A DNA stretch of 64,000 bases, from the NCBI GenBank assembly GCA_050084985.1, contig JBITNC010000001.1:213032001-213096000 (forward strand), in the 5' to 3' direction. A model generated the notes under the pieces. The model saw only the letters and a program-made list of their open reading frames with translations, made no database searches and was not told the DNA's origin. This document shows, one piece after another, positions 47,390-58,730 of the stretch. Position 1 is the first letter of the stretch. Every line of letters begins with the position of its first letter. A program made the position numbers and the translations under genes. Source of the DNA: Nageia nagi. Lineage: Eukaryota > Pinophyta.

Positions 47390-47785
47390 GAAGATTTCAG
47401 GAGAAATGAAATATGGGAGATGTCTTTTGATGGGGTAAGATCCAAAAATGGATCCAGAGATGGGATTATCCTGACCAACCCAATTGGTAAGGTGCATAGA
47501 TTTTCTTTCAGACTCACCTGGTTATGTTCAAATAATGTGGCAGAATATGAAGCTCTTTGCTTGGGATTAGAACAAGCTATCAAAATGAAAATTCAGTGTC
47601 TAAAGATCAAAGGAGATTTAGATTTGATCGTAAAACAAGTGACAGATAACTATTTAGTCAAACATCATTATTTGAAAGCCTACAAGAATCAGGTTTGGGA
47701 TCTGTTTGAGCATTTTGAAGCATTGCATATCCAGTCAGTTCCAAGGAGATTCAACCAAGAAGTTGACACATTAGCATAAATGGGA
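47390..47785 (+). pseudogene. Archaeal-type RNase H (aRNH), placed before RT
   Basis: Part of the open stretch 47075-47779. It reads WEMSFDGVRSKNGSRDGIIL, CSNNVAEYEALCLGLEQAIK, IKGDLDLIVKQVTDNYLVKH and ends RRFNQEVDTLA before a TAA. All four acidic catalytic positions are present (D in FDGV, E in AEYEA, D in KGDLD, D in EVDTLA). In the neighbouring 34-41 kb element the same domain lies after the gypsy RNase H; here it lies between protease and RT. The fold removes RNA from RNA-DNA hybrids. Confidence 0.88.
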
Positions 47786-47849
47786 GCCAGTTTTGATCCA
47801 CAAATGACTGGTTCCAGAGAAAGGGTGTTCAGCTCATTTTCAGGCCATC

Positions 47850-49106
47850 AATTTTGGATATTGATTTCTTTTGGCAAGTTTTCTGGGATGAAGCTCAAAT
47901 TAATCAGTTTTTATTGCAACAAGCAGTATGTCATGCAATAGGAGAAGAGGACTCCAAAGTTTTCTGGGAACAAGACATAATTCAGCTGAATAATAATAAA
48001 CTCCCTAAAGATTTGATTCCATTTGAAGGATTGTTCGACAGAAGTGACCAAGTAAAAAGAAGGGGTATGAATATAAACCCGGATAACTATAAAGAACATG
48101 AAATCTTTCCAAGTAAGTTGTTAAAAATTGGCATATCTAATACTCCAGAATAGATTCAGGAAATTATACAGTTATGTAGAACATATGTTGATGTTATTAC
48201 TTGGTCTTATGATGATTTGAAGGTTTTTGATAAATTAGTGATTCAGCACACAATCGAGTTGATAGATGATGTTAAACCGGTCAGACAAAGACAAAGACCA
48301 GTAAACCCCAAGATCAAAGTTGCCATGAAGCAAGAGGTGCTGAAACTGTACAAGGCTAGAATAATTTATCCCATCAAACATTCCACTTGGGTAGCTAATC
48401 TTGTGCTTTTCTGGAAGAAAAATGGCGAGATAAGGTTGTGTGTTGATTTTTGGGGTTTGAACAAAGTATCATTGAAGGATCATTACCCTTGCCTCCAATG
48501 GAACAAATACTAAACACTATAGCCGGAGCTAAAAAGTTCTCTTTGATAGATAGTTTCTCTAGGTACAATCAGATTTGGGTCCAGAATGAAGATCAGTTCA
48601 AAATAGCTTTTACAACGAAATGGGGTACCTTTGCTTTTCAGAGAATGCCGTTTGGACTATCCAATGCAGGGGCTACCTTTCAGAGAGCTATGGATTATGC
48701 ATTTGGAGAGCTGGTAAATAAGAGTCTATTGGTATACCTTGATGATATTACTATTTTCTCTCATAACAGAAACATGCATGTTCAACATCTGGAGCAAGCC
48801 TTCATCAAATGTAAGAGGTATCGTATATCCCTAAATCCTAAGAAGTCGATCTTCGTAGTAGATGAGGGTAAATTATTGGGCCATGTCATTTCAAAAGAGG
48901 GATGGGCTATTGATCTGGATAGAGTTAAAGCTATAGATGACTTGTCTCTCCCATCTAATAAGAAGTCTCTGCAGTCTTTTCTGGGTCAAATTAACTTTGT
49001 CAGAAGATTTATTCAGGATTTCTCAAACATTATCAAACCTATCACCCGGATGCTAAAAAAAGATACTCCTTTTGTATGGACTAAGGAAGGTAAAGAAGCT
49101 TTTTAG
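47850..49106 (+). pseudogene. Reverse transcriptase of the 12.5-kb Tat element
   Basis: The N-terminal region reads VKRRGMNINPDNYKEHEIF, then after a TAG near 48151 QHTIELIDDVKPVRQRQRPV, KARIIYPIKHSTWVANLVLF and EIRLCVDFWGLNKVSLKDHY. A +/-1 frameshift near 48480-48500 moves the frame to the 218-codon stretch 48450-49106 with LIDSFSRYNQIWVQNEDQF, RMPFGLSNAGATFQRAM, the catalytic box LLVYLDDITIFS (both aspartates kept) and SKEGWAIDLDRVKAIDDL. The thumb ends SFLGQINFVRRFIQDFSNII. The match to Ty3/gypsy RT is clear. Confidence 0.92.
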
Positions 49107-49477
49107 AAAATTAAGGTAGCAATTACAAAAGCTCCTGTATTGAGAAATCCAGATTTTAGCAAAGAATTTATTTTGTACACATATGGCTCAGATACTAGTG
49201 TTGCAACCGTCTTAACCCAGAAGCACGAGAAGAATGAAGAATACCCAGTCGCATTTTTCAGTCAGACTATGAACAGTTGTGAGGAGAAATATACTTTCAT
49301 TGAAAAATAGGTCCTAGCTATAGTGAAAGCACTCAGCAAGTTAAAACATTACATTGCTTAGAGTAGGATTTTAATTCTAACCATACACCCGGATGTTAGG
49401 TCTTATGTTATGCAGGGAGAATTGGGAGAAGGAAGACCCAGGTGGATTTCAAAAATTCTTAAATATGATGTGGAAAT
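49107..49477 (+). pseudogene. Gypsy-type RNase H of the 12.5-kb Tat element, degenerate
   Basis: Reading through stops gives KIKVAITKAPVLRNPDFSKE, FILYTYGSDTSVATVLTQKH, YPVAFFSQTMNSCEEKYTF and RSYVMQGELGEGRPRWISKI. The first catalytic aspartate position (usually D in YTDASD) reads Y. Three in-frame TAG codons lie in it. In elements with aRNH the gypsy RNase H is often degenerate, so the change may predate the decay. Confidence 0.82.
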
Positions 49478-50870
49478 TTGACCACAAAGCTCATAAAAGG
49501 AAGAGCACTCTGTGAGCAACTTGCAAAACCTACAATACCGGAGGAGGGGATGGTATGCTTTGTCGAACAAAAAACCTCTGAATCCATATTCGGAGACACA
49601 ACAAAGGATTGGATGGAGCAGTTAAATGAATATTTTGAGATAGGAAAACTACCAGGAAACATGAATGCATCCCAAAGAAGGCGATTCAAGATACATGCCC
49701 AGAATTACATAGAGATAGATCATATACTTTATAGAAGAAATCACGATGGCGTGTTGCTAAGATGTGTACCGGCAACAAGGTCAACTAAGCTCATTGAAGA
49801 GTTTCATTCCGGAGTGTCTGGAGGTCATTACTCTAGATACACAACAGTGGGTAAGATCATTCAGGCGGGATACTACTAGCCTACTATGTTCAAAGATGCT
49901 TTCGCAAAGGCACAAAATTGTGAAAAGTGTCAGAGGTATGTGGGAAGAAGGAGAAATGCAGCATTACCGTTGGAACCAATCCAAGTAGAGGAACCCTTCC
50001 AACAGTGGGGACTTGATTTTATCAGATTCATCAATCCAAACTCCTCCTCCAGACACAAATTCATTCTTACTGCTACAGACTTTTTCACCAGATGGGCAGA
50101 AGCAGAGGCTGTAAAGGAGGCAAATCAAAAAACCATTATAAAATTTTTGGAGAAATTAATCACCAGGTATGGTATTCCCCAAATGATCATTTCAGATAAT
50201 AGCTTAGCATTTGTGGGGGCAGAGATTACTAATTTTGCTATGAAGTTTGGTATATACTGGAAGACATCTTCGAATTATTACCCTCAAGGTAATGGGTTGG
50301 CTAAATCTATGAACAAGAACTTGATCTGGATTCTCAAAAGAATGGTGGAAAGTAATCCCCGAACTTGGCATGAAAAGCTCAATTGGGCATTATGGGCAGA
50401 TAGGATCACAGTGAAGCTAGCTACTAAGACTAGTCCATATACCTTAGTGTACGGTAAAAGAGCCATGTTACCTAGTCATTCCAAGCTTCCGATTTTAAAG
50501 ATTTTGCAAGAATATGGCGAGAATTTTGAACCTCTGGAGGTTTAGATGAACAAACTGTTACATTTAGAAGAGCTCCAAAATCAATCATATCAAGACCTCC
50601 GAAGAAGAAATGAAATTGTTAAAAAATGGTTTGATGGCCGAAAAACCACTCCAATAACTTTTAATGAAGGAGATCTAGTGTTAAAATGGGATGAGGACAG
50701 AGCTAACGTAGGGAAACATAAAAAGTTTGAATCCTTATGGTCCGGACCTTACATGATAGCCAGATGCACGGGAAAAAATTCTTTTGAAATAGTGAAATTG
50801 AATGGGTGGTGGCTACCGATCTTGGTAAATGGGTAGCATTTAAAGCATTACAAACCCACATGTGTGGGAG
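49478..50870 (+). pseudogene. Integrase of the 12.5-kb Tat element
   Basis: The zinc domain is present: H and H in EEFHSGVSGGHYSRYTT (49797-49845), then CEKCQRYVGRRR (49919-49955). Core: QQWGLDFIRFINPNSSSRHK with the first D (about 50010), QMIISDNSLAFVGAEI with the second D (about 50195), and NYYPQGNGLAKSMNKNL (50275-50325), where the third catalytic residue, normally E in GxAES, reads K. The C-terminus has LWSGPYMIARCTGKNSFEIV (GPY/F motif, about 50740-50795). TAG stops lie at 49877, 50543 and 50834. It would be unable to catalyse integration. Confidence 0.9.
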
Positions 50871-51284
50871 ATTGATCCAAAAAAAAAAGATATGATTTTG
50901 TACATATTGTAAATAGCATGTCGTGTGCATTTATTTTAAGCAAGTGTGATTGTTGTTAGTCACTTAATAGCAGTAAAATATTAATGGGAATAACACGTTT
51001 GCACCGACAGAATGGGAATTTCTAAGAAAATCAGCAGAATCAAATCTCGAGATGGCCAAGAAAATCACAAAAGGATAGATCGATTATAAATGAAAGTACT
51101 GGTGGAGTTATTTCATGCGAGTAAAAGATGGTGCATTAACTCTGGAAGCTGATTTTAAAAGGGCCAAAGGCGGTTCATTCCAAATTTACCTAGACTTCAA
51201 ATTCGCGAGAGAGCTAACGATCAAAAGGCAAGAAGCATAGAATATTGCCAGTAGTAATTAGAGTAAGTAGAGGATTTTAGAATA
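50871..51284 (+). other. Spacer between integrase and the extra ORF
   Basis: No domain is recognised. It contains an A-run at 50880-50888. It could be an intron or a leader for separate expression of the downstream ORF. Confidence 0.45.
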
Positions 51285-54200
51285 TTGAGCATGGCCCCCC
51301 CTCAAACCAAAGTCGCTAAAGGAGTCATTGATTCAATGGAGCTATTGCAAGATACCAAAATAATGGCTCAGAATAAAAATCCTAAGGGCACAGCTGAAGG
51401 TAAGTGCCCAAATTTTAGTTTTAACCATCTTGCACATGCTCCCATGGGGTCGGGGCTAATGTATTTCATTCCACATAGATGTCTCCTAGCCCCTGAGTTG
51501 GTAGAGTTAGTAAAAAAGGGGTTTGATGCTACCTCGAGGACTGTCAAAAATCCTCTTGGTAAAGTAGTTCTCAGCTTGGACCCCTTTCAATTGAAAAAGC
51601 TTTCAACCCACCGCTACCTCAATCCACTCCCATGGCAGTAAATTGGGATACAAGGCCAAGTGTTAATCTAAGAAAGAATCTTCTAGCGTGGCTGAATAAG
51701 AATGCAGAGGGTGCAATGAGCTTCAAAGAAGTCCCCTAGTCAGAACTCCTGCTAGCCAACTTTAACACACATGCTCAGTTGTTACTGTCCATGTTGTTGA
51801 TTACTGCAGGAGAGCAATCTGACAGATACATTTCCATGAGCAAGCTGACCATAGCGTATCTGATATCCCACCCAAGATCCCCCATTATTTATAATTGGTC
51901 AGCTGCCATTTCAAATGGGATCTCTAAGCAGCTACAAAGAATAGAGGAAGGTTCCCATTTCGCTTTTGTTTCATACCTTATTTGGTTATTCATTCATCAG
52001 AATTCAGATTATTTTTCTCAAATGAACCTGAATAAGCAAAGTGAGGACGGGTCCCTCAAATCTATAGATAGATGGACTAAAGAAGTTAGAACGGGAGCTG
52101 ATTATTACAATTTTATGGAGCATTTTTTATTTCTAGCAATGAGTTTAATGGCTCCAGCAATCCCACGATTATCGGTAGCTTCCTAACTATACCTCAGGAT
52201 GCCACATGGCAAGACAGGGGATTGGTTTTTTGCTGAGGAGGGGACTTTCGTAAGGTTGTATGATTTTTCAGGGGCTCCATTTTTGCTACCTATTCATGTC
52301 ATAGATTGGGTTTTTAGCGTGGAGTTTGCCAGACAGATGGACTACATAGATGCCAAGTACGGGATAGCAGCGAAGAAGAGAGTCACTTATAGCCTCCCAC
52401 TTAGAGTCCACGATTTGGTGTTGTAGAGTAGGGGCAGAAATGAGGGTCTAGAACAAAAGCTTTTGGGACTAAGACTGAAAAAAATGAACCAATTTTTATT
52501 GTATGACCCGGAGGATATTTTTGGCAAGAAATTGAGAAGCTAGCCTAATCCTCCGGGATTCAAGGTAGATATAAGGCTGAAGCTCGAGCAGTGGAGAAAT
52601 CTAGCAAGTGAAGACTGGGTGATGCCTTGAAACTTACTTTTAAAAGATTTACTACCTCCATGGATGAGCTTTTATGAGAAGAAGGTTAATTTTGACCCAA
52701 GACAGACTCCATCTCAAAAGCATCCTTGACTACCTTGAGGAGACAGAAGTGGAGTGAAGAGAAAATCGTGACATTTGTATGATACAGGGTTGAGTTCAGA
52801 AATAAGCTTGCCCCTTTGGAGTCTGATTTGGATGACAAATTTGAGGAGATGTGGCAGATTGAGCATCCTATGGATGTATCATCAGATGATTCATTAGCAA
52901 GTTTTGGGGAGGAGTAGCAACAACTATCAAAGGTAGATCAAGCCCCTGTCCCCAAAAAGTAGGTTAGTGGAGAAACTAGAGAGACCACACCTGAGACTTC
53001 CCAAGAAGTGGGAAAAAGGCCGAGGAAGGTCTATACAGCAAAGAGAAAAGTTGCAAAAGGTCCTCAGTCACCAAGGAAAAAAAGGAGGAGCTCCACTCCT
53101 ATAGGTACACTTTCTTCTTTTATTCCTCCTATCTCTGTTATCTCTTCTGGTCCCTTGACAATCATTCCACCTCTGGTAGTCACCCCCATTTCATCTTACT
53201 CACCTTCCATAGCTATCATTTCATCCCCACCATCACCAACCCTTCCACCACTTCCTAATTTGCCATCACCATTCACATGGCCTAAACCGACTTCCTCTGC
53301 ATCGGTTCCCCTCATCACTCCCCCCACCAGTGTCATCTTTGTACCATCTTCACCTCCATCATCCACTCTGGAGCTGTCTATACCTGCAACACTCAGTAGC
53401 AGTGTCTCTAGCCCTAGTCAAGCCAACCTTGTTACACCAATTCAATAGGTGTTATCCTCTTTCGCACCAGAACTAAGCACGGCCTCCCCATTCATTGCAA
53501 TATCTGGTCAGCAGGTATCGATGAGTGGGATCATGGAGCAGTACAAACAATTGAAATAGAATCAGGAAGCCTGGATGCAGAAGCAAATGCAAAAACTCCC
53601 AGCACTTGATAATCTGATGAGGCTTCAGATGTCTGTGGATGCCAAAAGCAGAGTTTTGGAAGTTGCTATCACCCAAGACCATCAAGAGGGGCAAAGTGAT
53701 TTATCTGCAATGAACACTCAGGTAAGGATAGACACTAAGAGCATATCCCGAAGTGATAAGAATGAGCTATTGTAAACTACTGTGGACTTAAACATTTCTG
53801 AATTGACCAAATTAGAGGTCAAATATAATAAGCTCCAAAAGGAAAATGAAGGAATGAAACAATAATTAGAGTCTCAATAGCTAAAATTAAAAGCTACAGA
53901 CAATAGCATAGTTACTCTCAGAGTAAGTTTAGCTGCCACTCTGACTGTAGATAGCCTAACAAAGAAAGATGTGGTCATAGCATAGAAGGATGCAAAAATT
54001 GCAACCAAAATAGCTGAAGTAGCAGCAAGAGAGACAATAATTGGTGATTAAAACGCTAACATCACACAGATGCGGCTAAATTCAAATGTCAATAAGGTGG
54101 ATAGAGACTTTTTGATCAGAATAAAAGAAAAATTTTGGGAACAATTATCTCCAAAGATCAAACAACTGATTCAACTCAGAGATCACATTGATCTATGTTT

Positions 54201-54790
54201 TTTAGAGTTGAAGAAATTAGAGGTAAGTGTCAGCCTCTGTGAAAGTATTATCGACCCCATGGAGAATATAGCAAAGAGGGCAAAGAAAAAGCTGGTTGAA
54301 ATTTCTGACGAGGAGCTTCATGCCCTAAATGTGGGAAATAGGGTTGAGTTGATCTCAGCGATTGACCACCCAGTCCATGGGAAATGGGTGTGTCAAGAAA
54401 TAAAAAATAATTTAATCAAGCAGTGGCAGGAGGTAGAAACCTAGAAAGCTGAAATAACTAAATTATCTAAGGCAAGATTTTCAGGATTATGGAAGGAAGA
54501 TAGTTCACCCATCTCTGAGGCTGAAATTTTGAAATATATTCATGAAGATAGTCAAAAGATGGAGGATATAGATTTGTTACTGAATTCTTTTGATGCATCA
54601 GCTTTGTTTGAATTTTTTGACCAATGTGCCAATAAAGGAGTGGTCCTATAGTGGATGTTGCACAAATACGGGCAAATCTCCTACAAAATTTTGAATAACA
54701 CAGCTCTAGCCCAATCAAGAATTAAAGACTTCTTCGAAAATCATGCAAGTTGGGGTAAGGTTGTGCAATTTTTAGAGGTTCAGAAATAAT
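51285..54790 (+). pseudogene. Extra ORF after integrase: unknown globular part, basic patch, Pro/Ser linker, coiled coil
   Basis: It reaches to 86 bp before the 3' LTR and uses three frames through frameshifts. N-terminal part (51285-52560): globular-looking, with LMYFIPHRCLLAPELVELVK, LLLSMLLITAGEQSDRYISM, FAFVSYLIWLFIHQNSDYF, DWFFAEEGTFVRLYDFSGAP and YSLPLRVHDLVL. Then an acidic stretch (52790-52910), a basic nuclear-signal-like patch from KRPRK to SPRKKRR (53011-53088), a Pro/Ser/Thr-rich linker (53089-53460), and a Lys/Glu/Leu-rich coiled-coil-like C-terminal part (53530-54790). No transmembrane segment or signal peptide, so an envelope role is not supported. I do not know a named family. 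At least ten of its stops sit at likely former CAG codons. Confidence 0.65.
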
Positions 54791-54875
54791 AGATTTCATT
54801 TTGTTATTATGTTTCAGATTGAGTTCTAAATTCCTCTTTGATAAAGGTGAAATTTTCCCCCAGAAGTCGCCATAA

Positions 54876-56104
54876 TGTATATTCATACATAATAACTTAT
54901 TTATTTAGAGCCCCGGTGTACTTTTCTTGCAACTATAAGTTCATTTTAAGATCTCTGGAAGTTTTGGAACAAATAAAGCTTACGTTTTGGTGAAGACCAG
55001 GTTCCGGAGATGATGAGGTCAGCAGAGAGATAATTGAAAAGCTGGAGGTAGCGGAAGTAAAGTGTTCCAAAATAAGATGATGACATCATAGCAGAAAGAA
55101 TAAACTCAATTGTAGAAAAGACCAGGTTTCAGAATAAGATGATGATGTCATAGTAGAAAGAATAAACTCAGTTGTAGAAAAGATCGGGTTCCGAAGATGA
55201 TGAGGTCAGCAAAGAGATAATTGAAAAGCTAGAGGCAGCGGAAGTAAAGTGTTTCGAAATAAGATGATGATGTCACAGAAGATAAGATGGTCACGTTTTG
55301 GCAAAGATTGGGTTCTGGAGATGATGAGGTTAGCAAGGGGTGATCAAAAGGCCCGAAGTCATTGAATAAAGTTGTCTGAAATAACGATGTCACAAAGAAA
55401 GGATAATTGTAGTTTTGGAGGTAGTTACCTTCCACGACATTCTCAGTTTTGTAACTATCAGACAAATGGCATGTATGTATGATGATAGTTAGAAGTGGCC
55501 AGAATCTTGAGGCTATTTTGTAAACTATTCTATTTTCATTTTCTTATAACTATTATTTCTTCAGTATAAGTATATGAAAATAAAGTGAAAGAAGGGTCAG
55601 AAGCCCTAGTATTGCTCTTTACATTTGTTCTCGAAGACCTGTAGTCTTTTATCAGTAATATGAAACCATCTTGACCTTTCTTATCTAGCACTTGTAATTG
55701 TCATTCTTAATTTGGTTACATCATGGCAGCTTGGCTTATTTCCTGAATGGTAATCGCGAGTTGCTAGTATAACTATGTCTGCTACATGGTAGAGTAAAGC
55801 TGGGAAACTATTAGAGAGTGAGAGCTTGTACCATAGCTACTACACTAGATTCAGACCAAGGTTTCACACACTGTGAAAGCCCATGCTGAACTAGTGATCC
55901 TCCTTTGCTTTCTCTCTTGTTACCCTAAACCTTTGCTTAAATTCCTCGTACTCTACTCTTTTATTTTTCTTTCCTTCTACTTTTCCTACACCCAATGTAT
56001 AAGGAACCAGCCTTCTCCGGAGATCAGACTGTCACATAGTCTGTTCTTGATTTACTCTGGTTAAGATTGTTCGCGGTGCATATATTACACAATCCTAATC
56101 AACA
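54876..56104 (+). repeat. 3' LTR of the 12.5-kb Tat element
   Basis: 1229 bp, starts TGTATATT and ends CAACA. It aligns without gaps to the 5' LTR. In the first ~600 bp I count about 55 differences, all but two being transitions. Confidence 0.95.
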
Positions 56105-56109
56105 GGTAG
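56105..56109. repeat. Right target-site duplication GGTAG
   Basis: Identical to 43621-43625. Confidence 0.92.
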
Positions 56110-58709
56110 TTTAAATAACAAAATAATTATTATATTTGAAAGATTTATTGATAGGAGTTTATGAGATATCAAATTTGAGTTTGGTCTTATAATTTTATAA
56201 TTTGAAGATTTTATTGGATTCATATATCATTCATGATAAATGTATATTAGATAATTGTAAACCTTTAGTAGAAAGATATATTAGTTGTTATTGAATGATT
56301 ACCATCATAGAATTTGGTTTGGGTAAAAGATAATTACTCACATTTACTCATATTCTTGTAGTTAATGTGATAAAAGTTTATGAAAGTGTTATGTAATATC
56401 AATTTCTCAGTGAATAAATAACATTTAAAACTACGATTACATGGGTTTAGAAGAAGATTAGATAATAAATGTGGAAAAAGTAACTTGAAATTTAAGTTCA
56501 AAAGTAAGACTTGATTTTATATTGAGAATGTATTATGAGATGATATTTATTTCTTCTAAAAAGGCTTGTGTTGAACTCCATGACCAAGGAATATTAGTAG
56601 TCTTTTGATAAGGCCTAGAGCTTATAAAGTTCTAAAATGGAGTATTGCATGGAATGAAAATTACTTGAAATTTTGATTAATGGTTGGGAATGGGATGATG
56701 CATGAGGTTAACTATTGGAGTCCATGATCAAGGAAGATAGGTAGTATCTATCAAAATATATAACCTATTGAGATTAAGATGGAGTATTCTTTGAATTTAA
56801 TTGTATGATATGTTTGCATCTAGGATAGGATGCATTTCATAAGACAAAAGAGTTTTCCTAATCCTCATACAACTATAACTAAATCCTAGTACTCAACATA
56901 ATATCATCATGGACCTCTTGGTTAGAACCATGGTCAAGGACAATGATAAATGGATGGAGGCTCATCAAAGATAAGGATGGTGATGAAGAACCCCTTCAAA
57001 GTTGATTATGCTCATGTAAAAAAAAAGGGGGTTATTACAAATTGTATATAATAACAAACTCTAATATGACACACCAAGTTTGAAGAATCAATAATTATGG
57101 AAGTGATTATGTATTCACCTTATTTAATGGTTAGAATTATATTGGGCATTATGTAATTATAGATTCCTTTTCCAATGACTTGATATGACACCTTATTATT
57201 TGCAAAAGTAAGGTCCTATGCAGATTATGATGTACTTTATTCCTTTACAAGTAATGAAATGTTGATATGCCTTATCTCCAAAGACTTGATCAAGTTAGAG
57301 AATTACTTTATGAAAATAGAGAATTAAAAGTATTTAAGTACATTTGGATGATGTATCAAAGTAAAAGAAACTAAGTTTTAATAGAAATGTAATTTAGGAT
57401 TACACTACATGAAAGGAATAGGATACCTCGTAAAATATTTCACTAGGGCATAAATAGTTCATCATTGGAAATTAAAATTTTGAGGAGGTTTTCCATATAG
57501 TAACTAATCAAAGATGCGCTATCATAGGGTTACAAACATAATATATAGAAAGATAAAAATCCATGATGTTTTAATTGGAATTAGTGATGATGTAATGTTA
57601 CCATGTAAAGAAAAGAAGGGATGATCTTCTAACCTTAGAGTATTACATTGAAAATAGATGGAAGTAGTACCTCAAATGAATCATAGTGATTAGATGATAT
57701 AATTATACAATCTATCCAAGAAATGTTTGATTATCAAATATCTAGGACTTTGGTTTGATAAAAGAAAAGAAATGATCCCTTGAGTAAGTCATACCATACA
57801 CTGCACTTCCTTTCTAGAAGTAGCCTCCTTTCAAACATATTGGTACTTGTTATTATACTCTTCATATATTGTACCTTTAAATTAATGTTCTTTCTTTGTG
57901 TTGTGCATATGGGATAATTATGGTTGAATATTCTTTGTGGGCTTTGTGAATAATCTTACTTGAAATATCTTGTACATGTTTGATGAATTATTATTTTTGG
58001 AATTTATTAGACTAAAAAAACCACTCAAGGCATTATAATAATACCCATGGATCCCCAAGATATGGGCATGGGGATGCTGGACATAATGGTGAGCTTATCT
58101 AATAGAATGGGTAGGGTAGTATCTCATGTCCTTGATAAATTATCACATGAGGCTATACATTGATAAAATTATTATTATCAAGTGAAGATAACTTGTATTC
58201 ATGCTTAATGTGGTTAAGCAAATAGGAGTATTACAATTGTTCCATAGGAAATGATGCTTACCCATTTCATATGGAAGATTGCCTAGGATAACCTATCTAC
58301 ACCTATGATTTGGAGGGTAATACATTAGGTGAACATGTTTGACCTTATGGATGAGCATTCTCTTGGGTGATATGGGTCCCAAGAAGGAAACCATAATGTC
58401 ATGACTATAATGTCCATTGCATAATTAGTGGATGGGAATGGTGGGATCACCTATGTGGCATATTACAATGGGATGAGCATTGAGAAGTGAATACCAAAAA
58501 GTTTTCGATTAGGATTGGTTATTCTAGATTGGACCAAACTTGCCAAATGGGTGCTGATTAGCTATTAGTGTTGACATGCTTAGGTGGATCACCTTGTCCA
58601 TTCTAAGACCATTTGAGTGTTTAATTAAAAAAAATGGGTCTAAAAATTTAGGGTTTATGAAGTAGGAATTAGGGTTTATGATAAGTGTTACATTGGAGGA
58701 GCACTACAT
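56110..58709. other. AT-rich stretch, no gene recognised
   Basis: No protein block, tRNA or repeat pair could be supported. The part just before 58709 (ending GCACTACA) may be the end of an LTR, since a primer-site-like sequence follows. Confidence 0.4.
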
Positions 58710-58730
58710 TGGTACTAGAGCTTCAAGTTC
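58710..58730 (+). other. Primer-binding-site-like sequence (initiator Met tRNA type)
   Basis: TGGTACTAGAGCTTCAAGTT resembles the initiator-Met primer site TGGTATCAGAGC with its usual downstream bases, preceded by CTACA, a possible LTR end. No matching LTR pair was found. Confidence 0.45.

Larger units (their letters stand above)
43626..56104 (+). mobile_element. Full-length Tat-type Ty3/gypsy element, 12.5 kb, with extra 3' ORF
   Basis: Two 1229-bp LTRs (43626-44854 and 54876-56104) of equal length are flanked by a perfect GGTAG duplication. A tRNA-like primer site follows the 5' LTR. Plus-strand order: gag, protease, archaeal-type RNase H, RT, gypsy RNase H, integrase, then a long extra reading frame ending just before the 3' LTR. 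This is the best preserved and least AT-rich element in the window. It is inactive: several in-frame stops, frameshifts near 48480, in the RNase H and in the extra ORF, and the third catalytic residue of integrase is replaced. No clear purine tract abuts the 3' LTR; the sequence there reads TTTTCCCCCAGAAGTCGCCA. Confidence 0.95.

Noticed and set aside
45002-54790. TAG read as glutamine by an alternative genetic code or programmed readthrough
   Set aside because: TAA stops, true frameshifts and lost catalytic residues occur in the same element, and the LTRs show the same C-to-T style change; decay explains it more simply.
51285-54790. Envelope-like gene after pol
   Set aside because: No signal peptide or transmembrane segment; the C-terminal half is basic patch, Pro/Ser linker and coiled coil.
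57008-57036. Purine run AAAAAAAAAGGGGG followed by TTATTACA as a polypurine tract and LTR edge
   Set aside because: No LTR pair, duplication or coding remnant supports an element boundary here.
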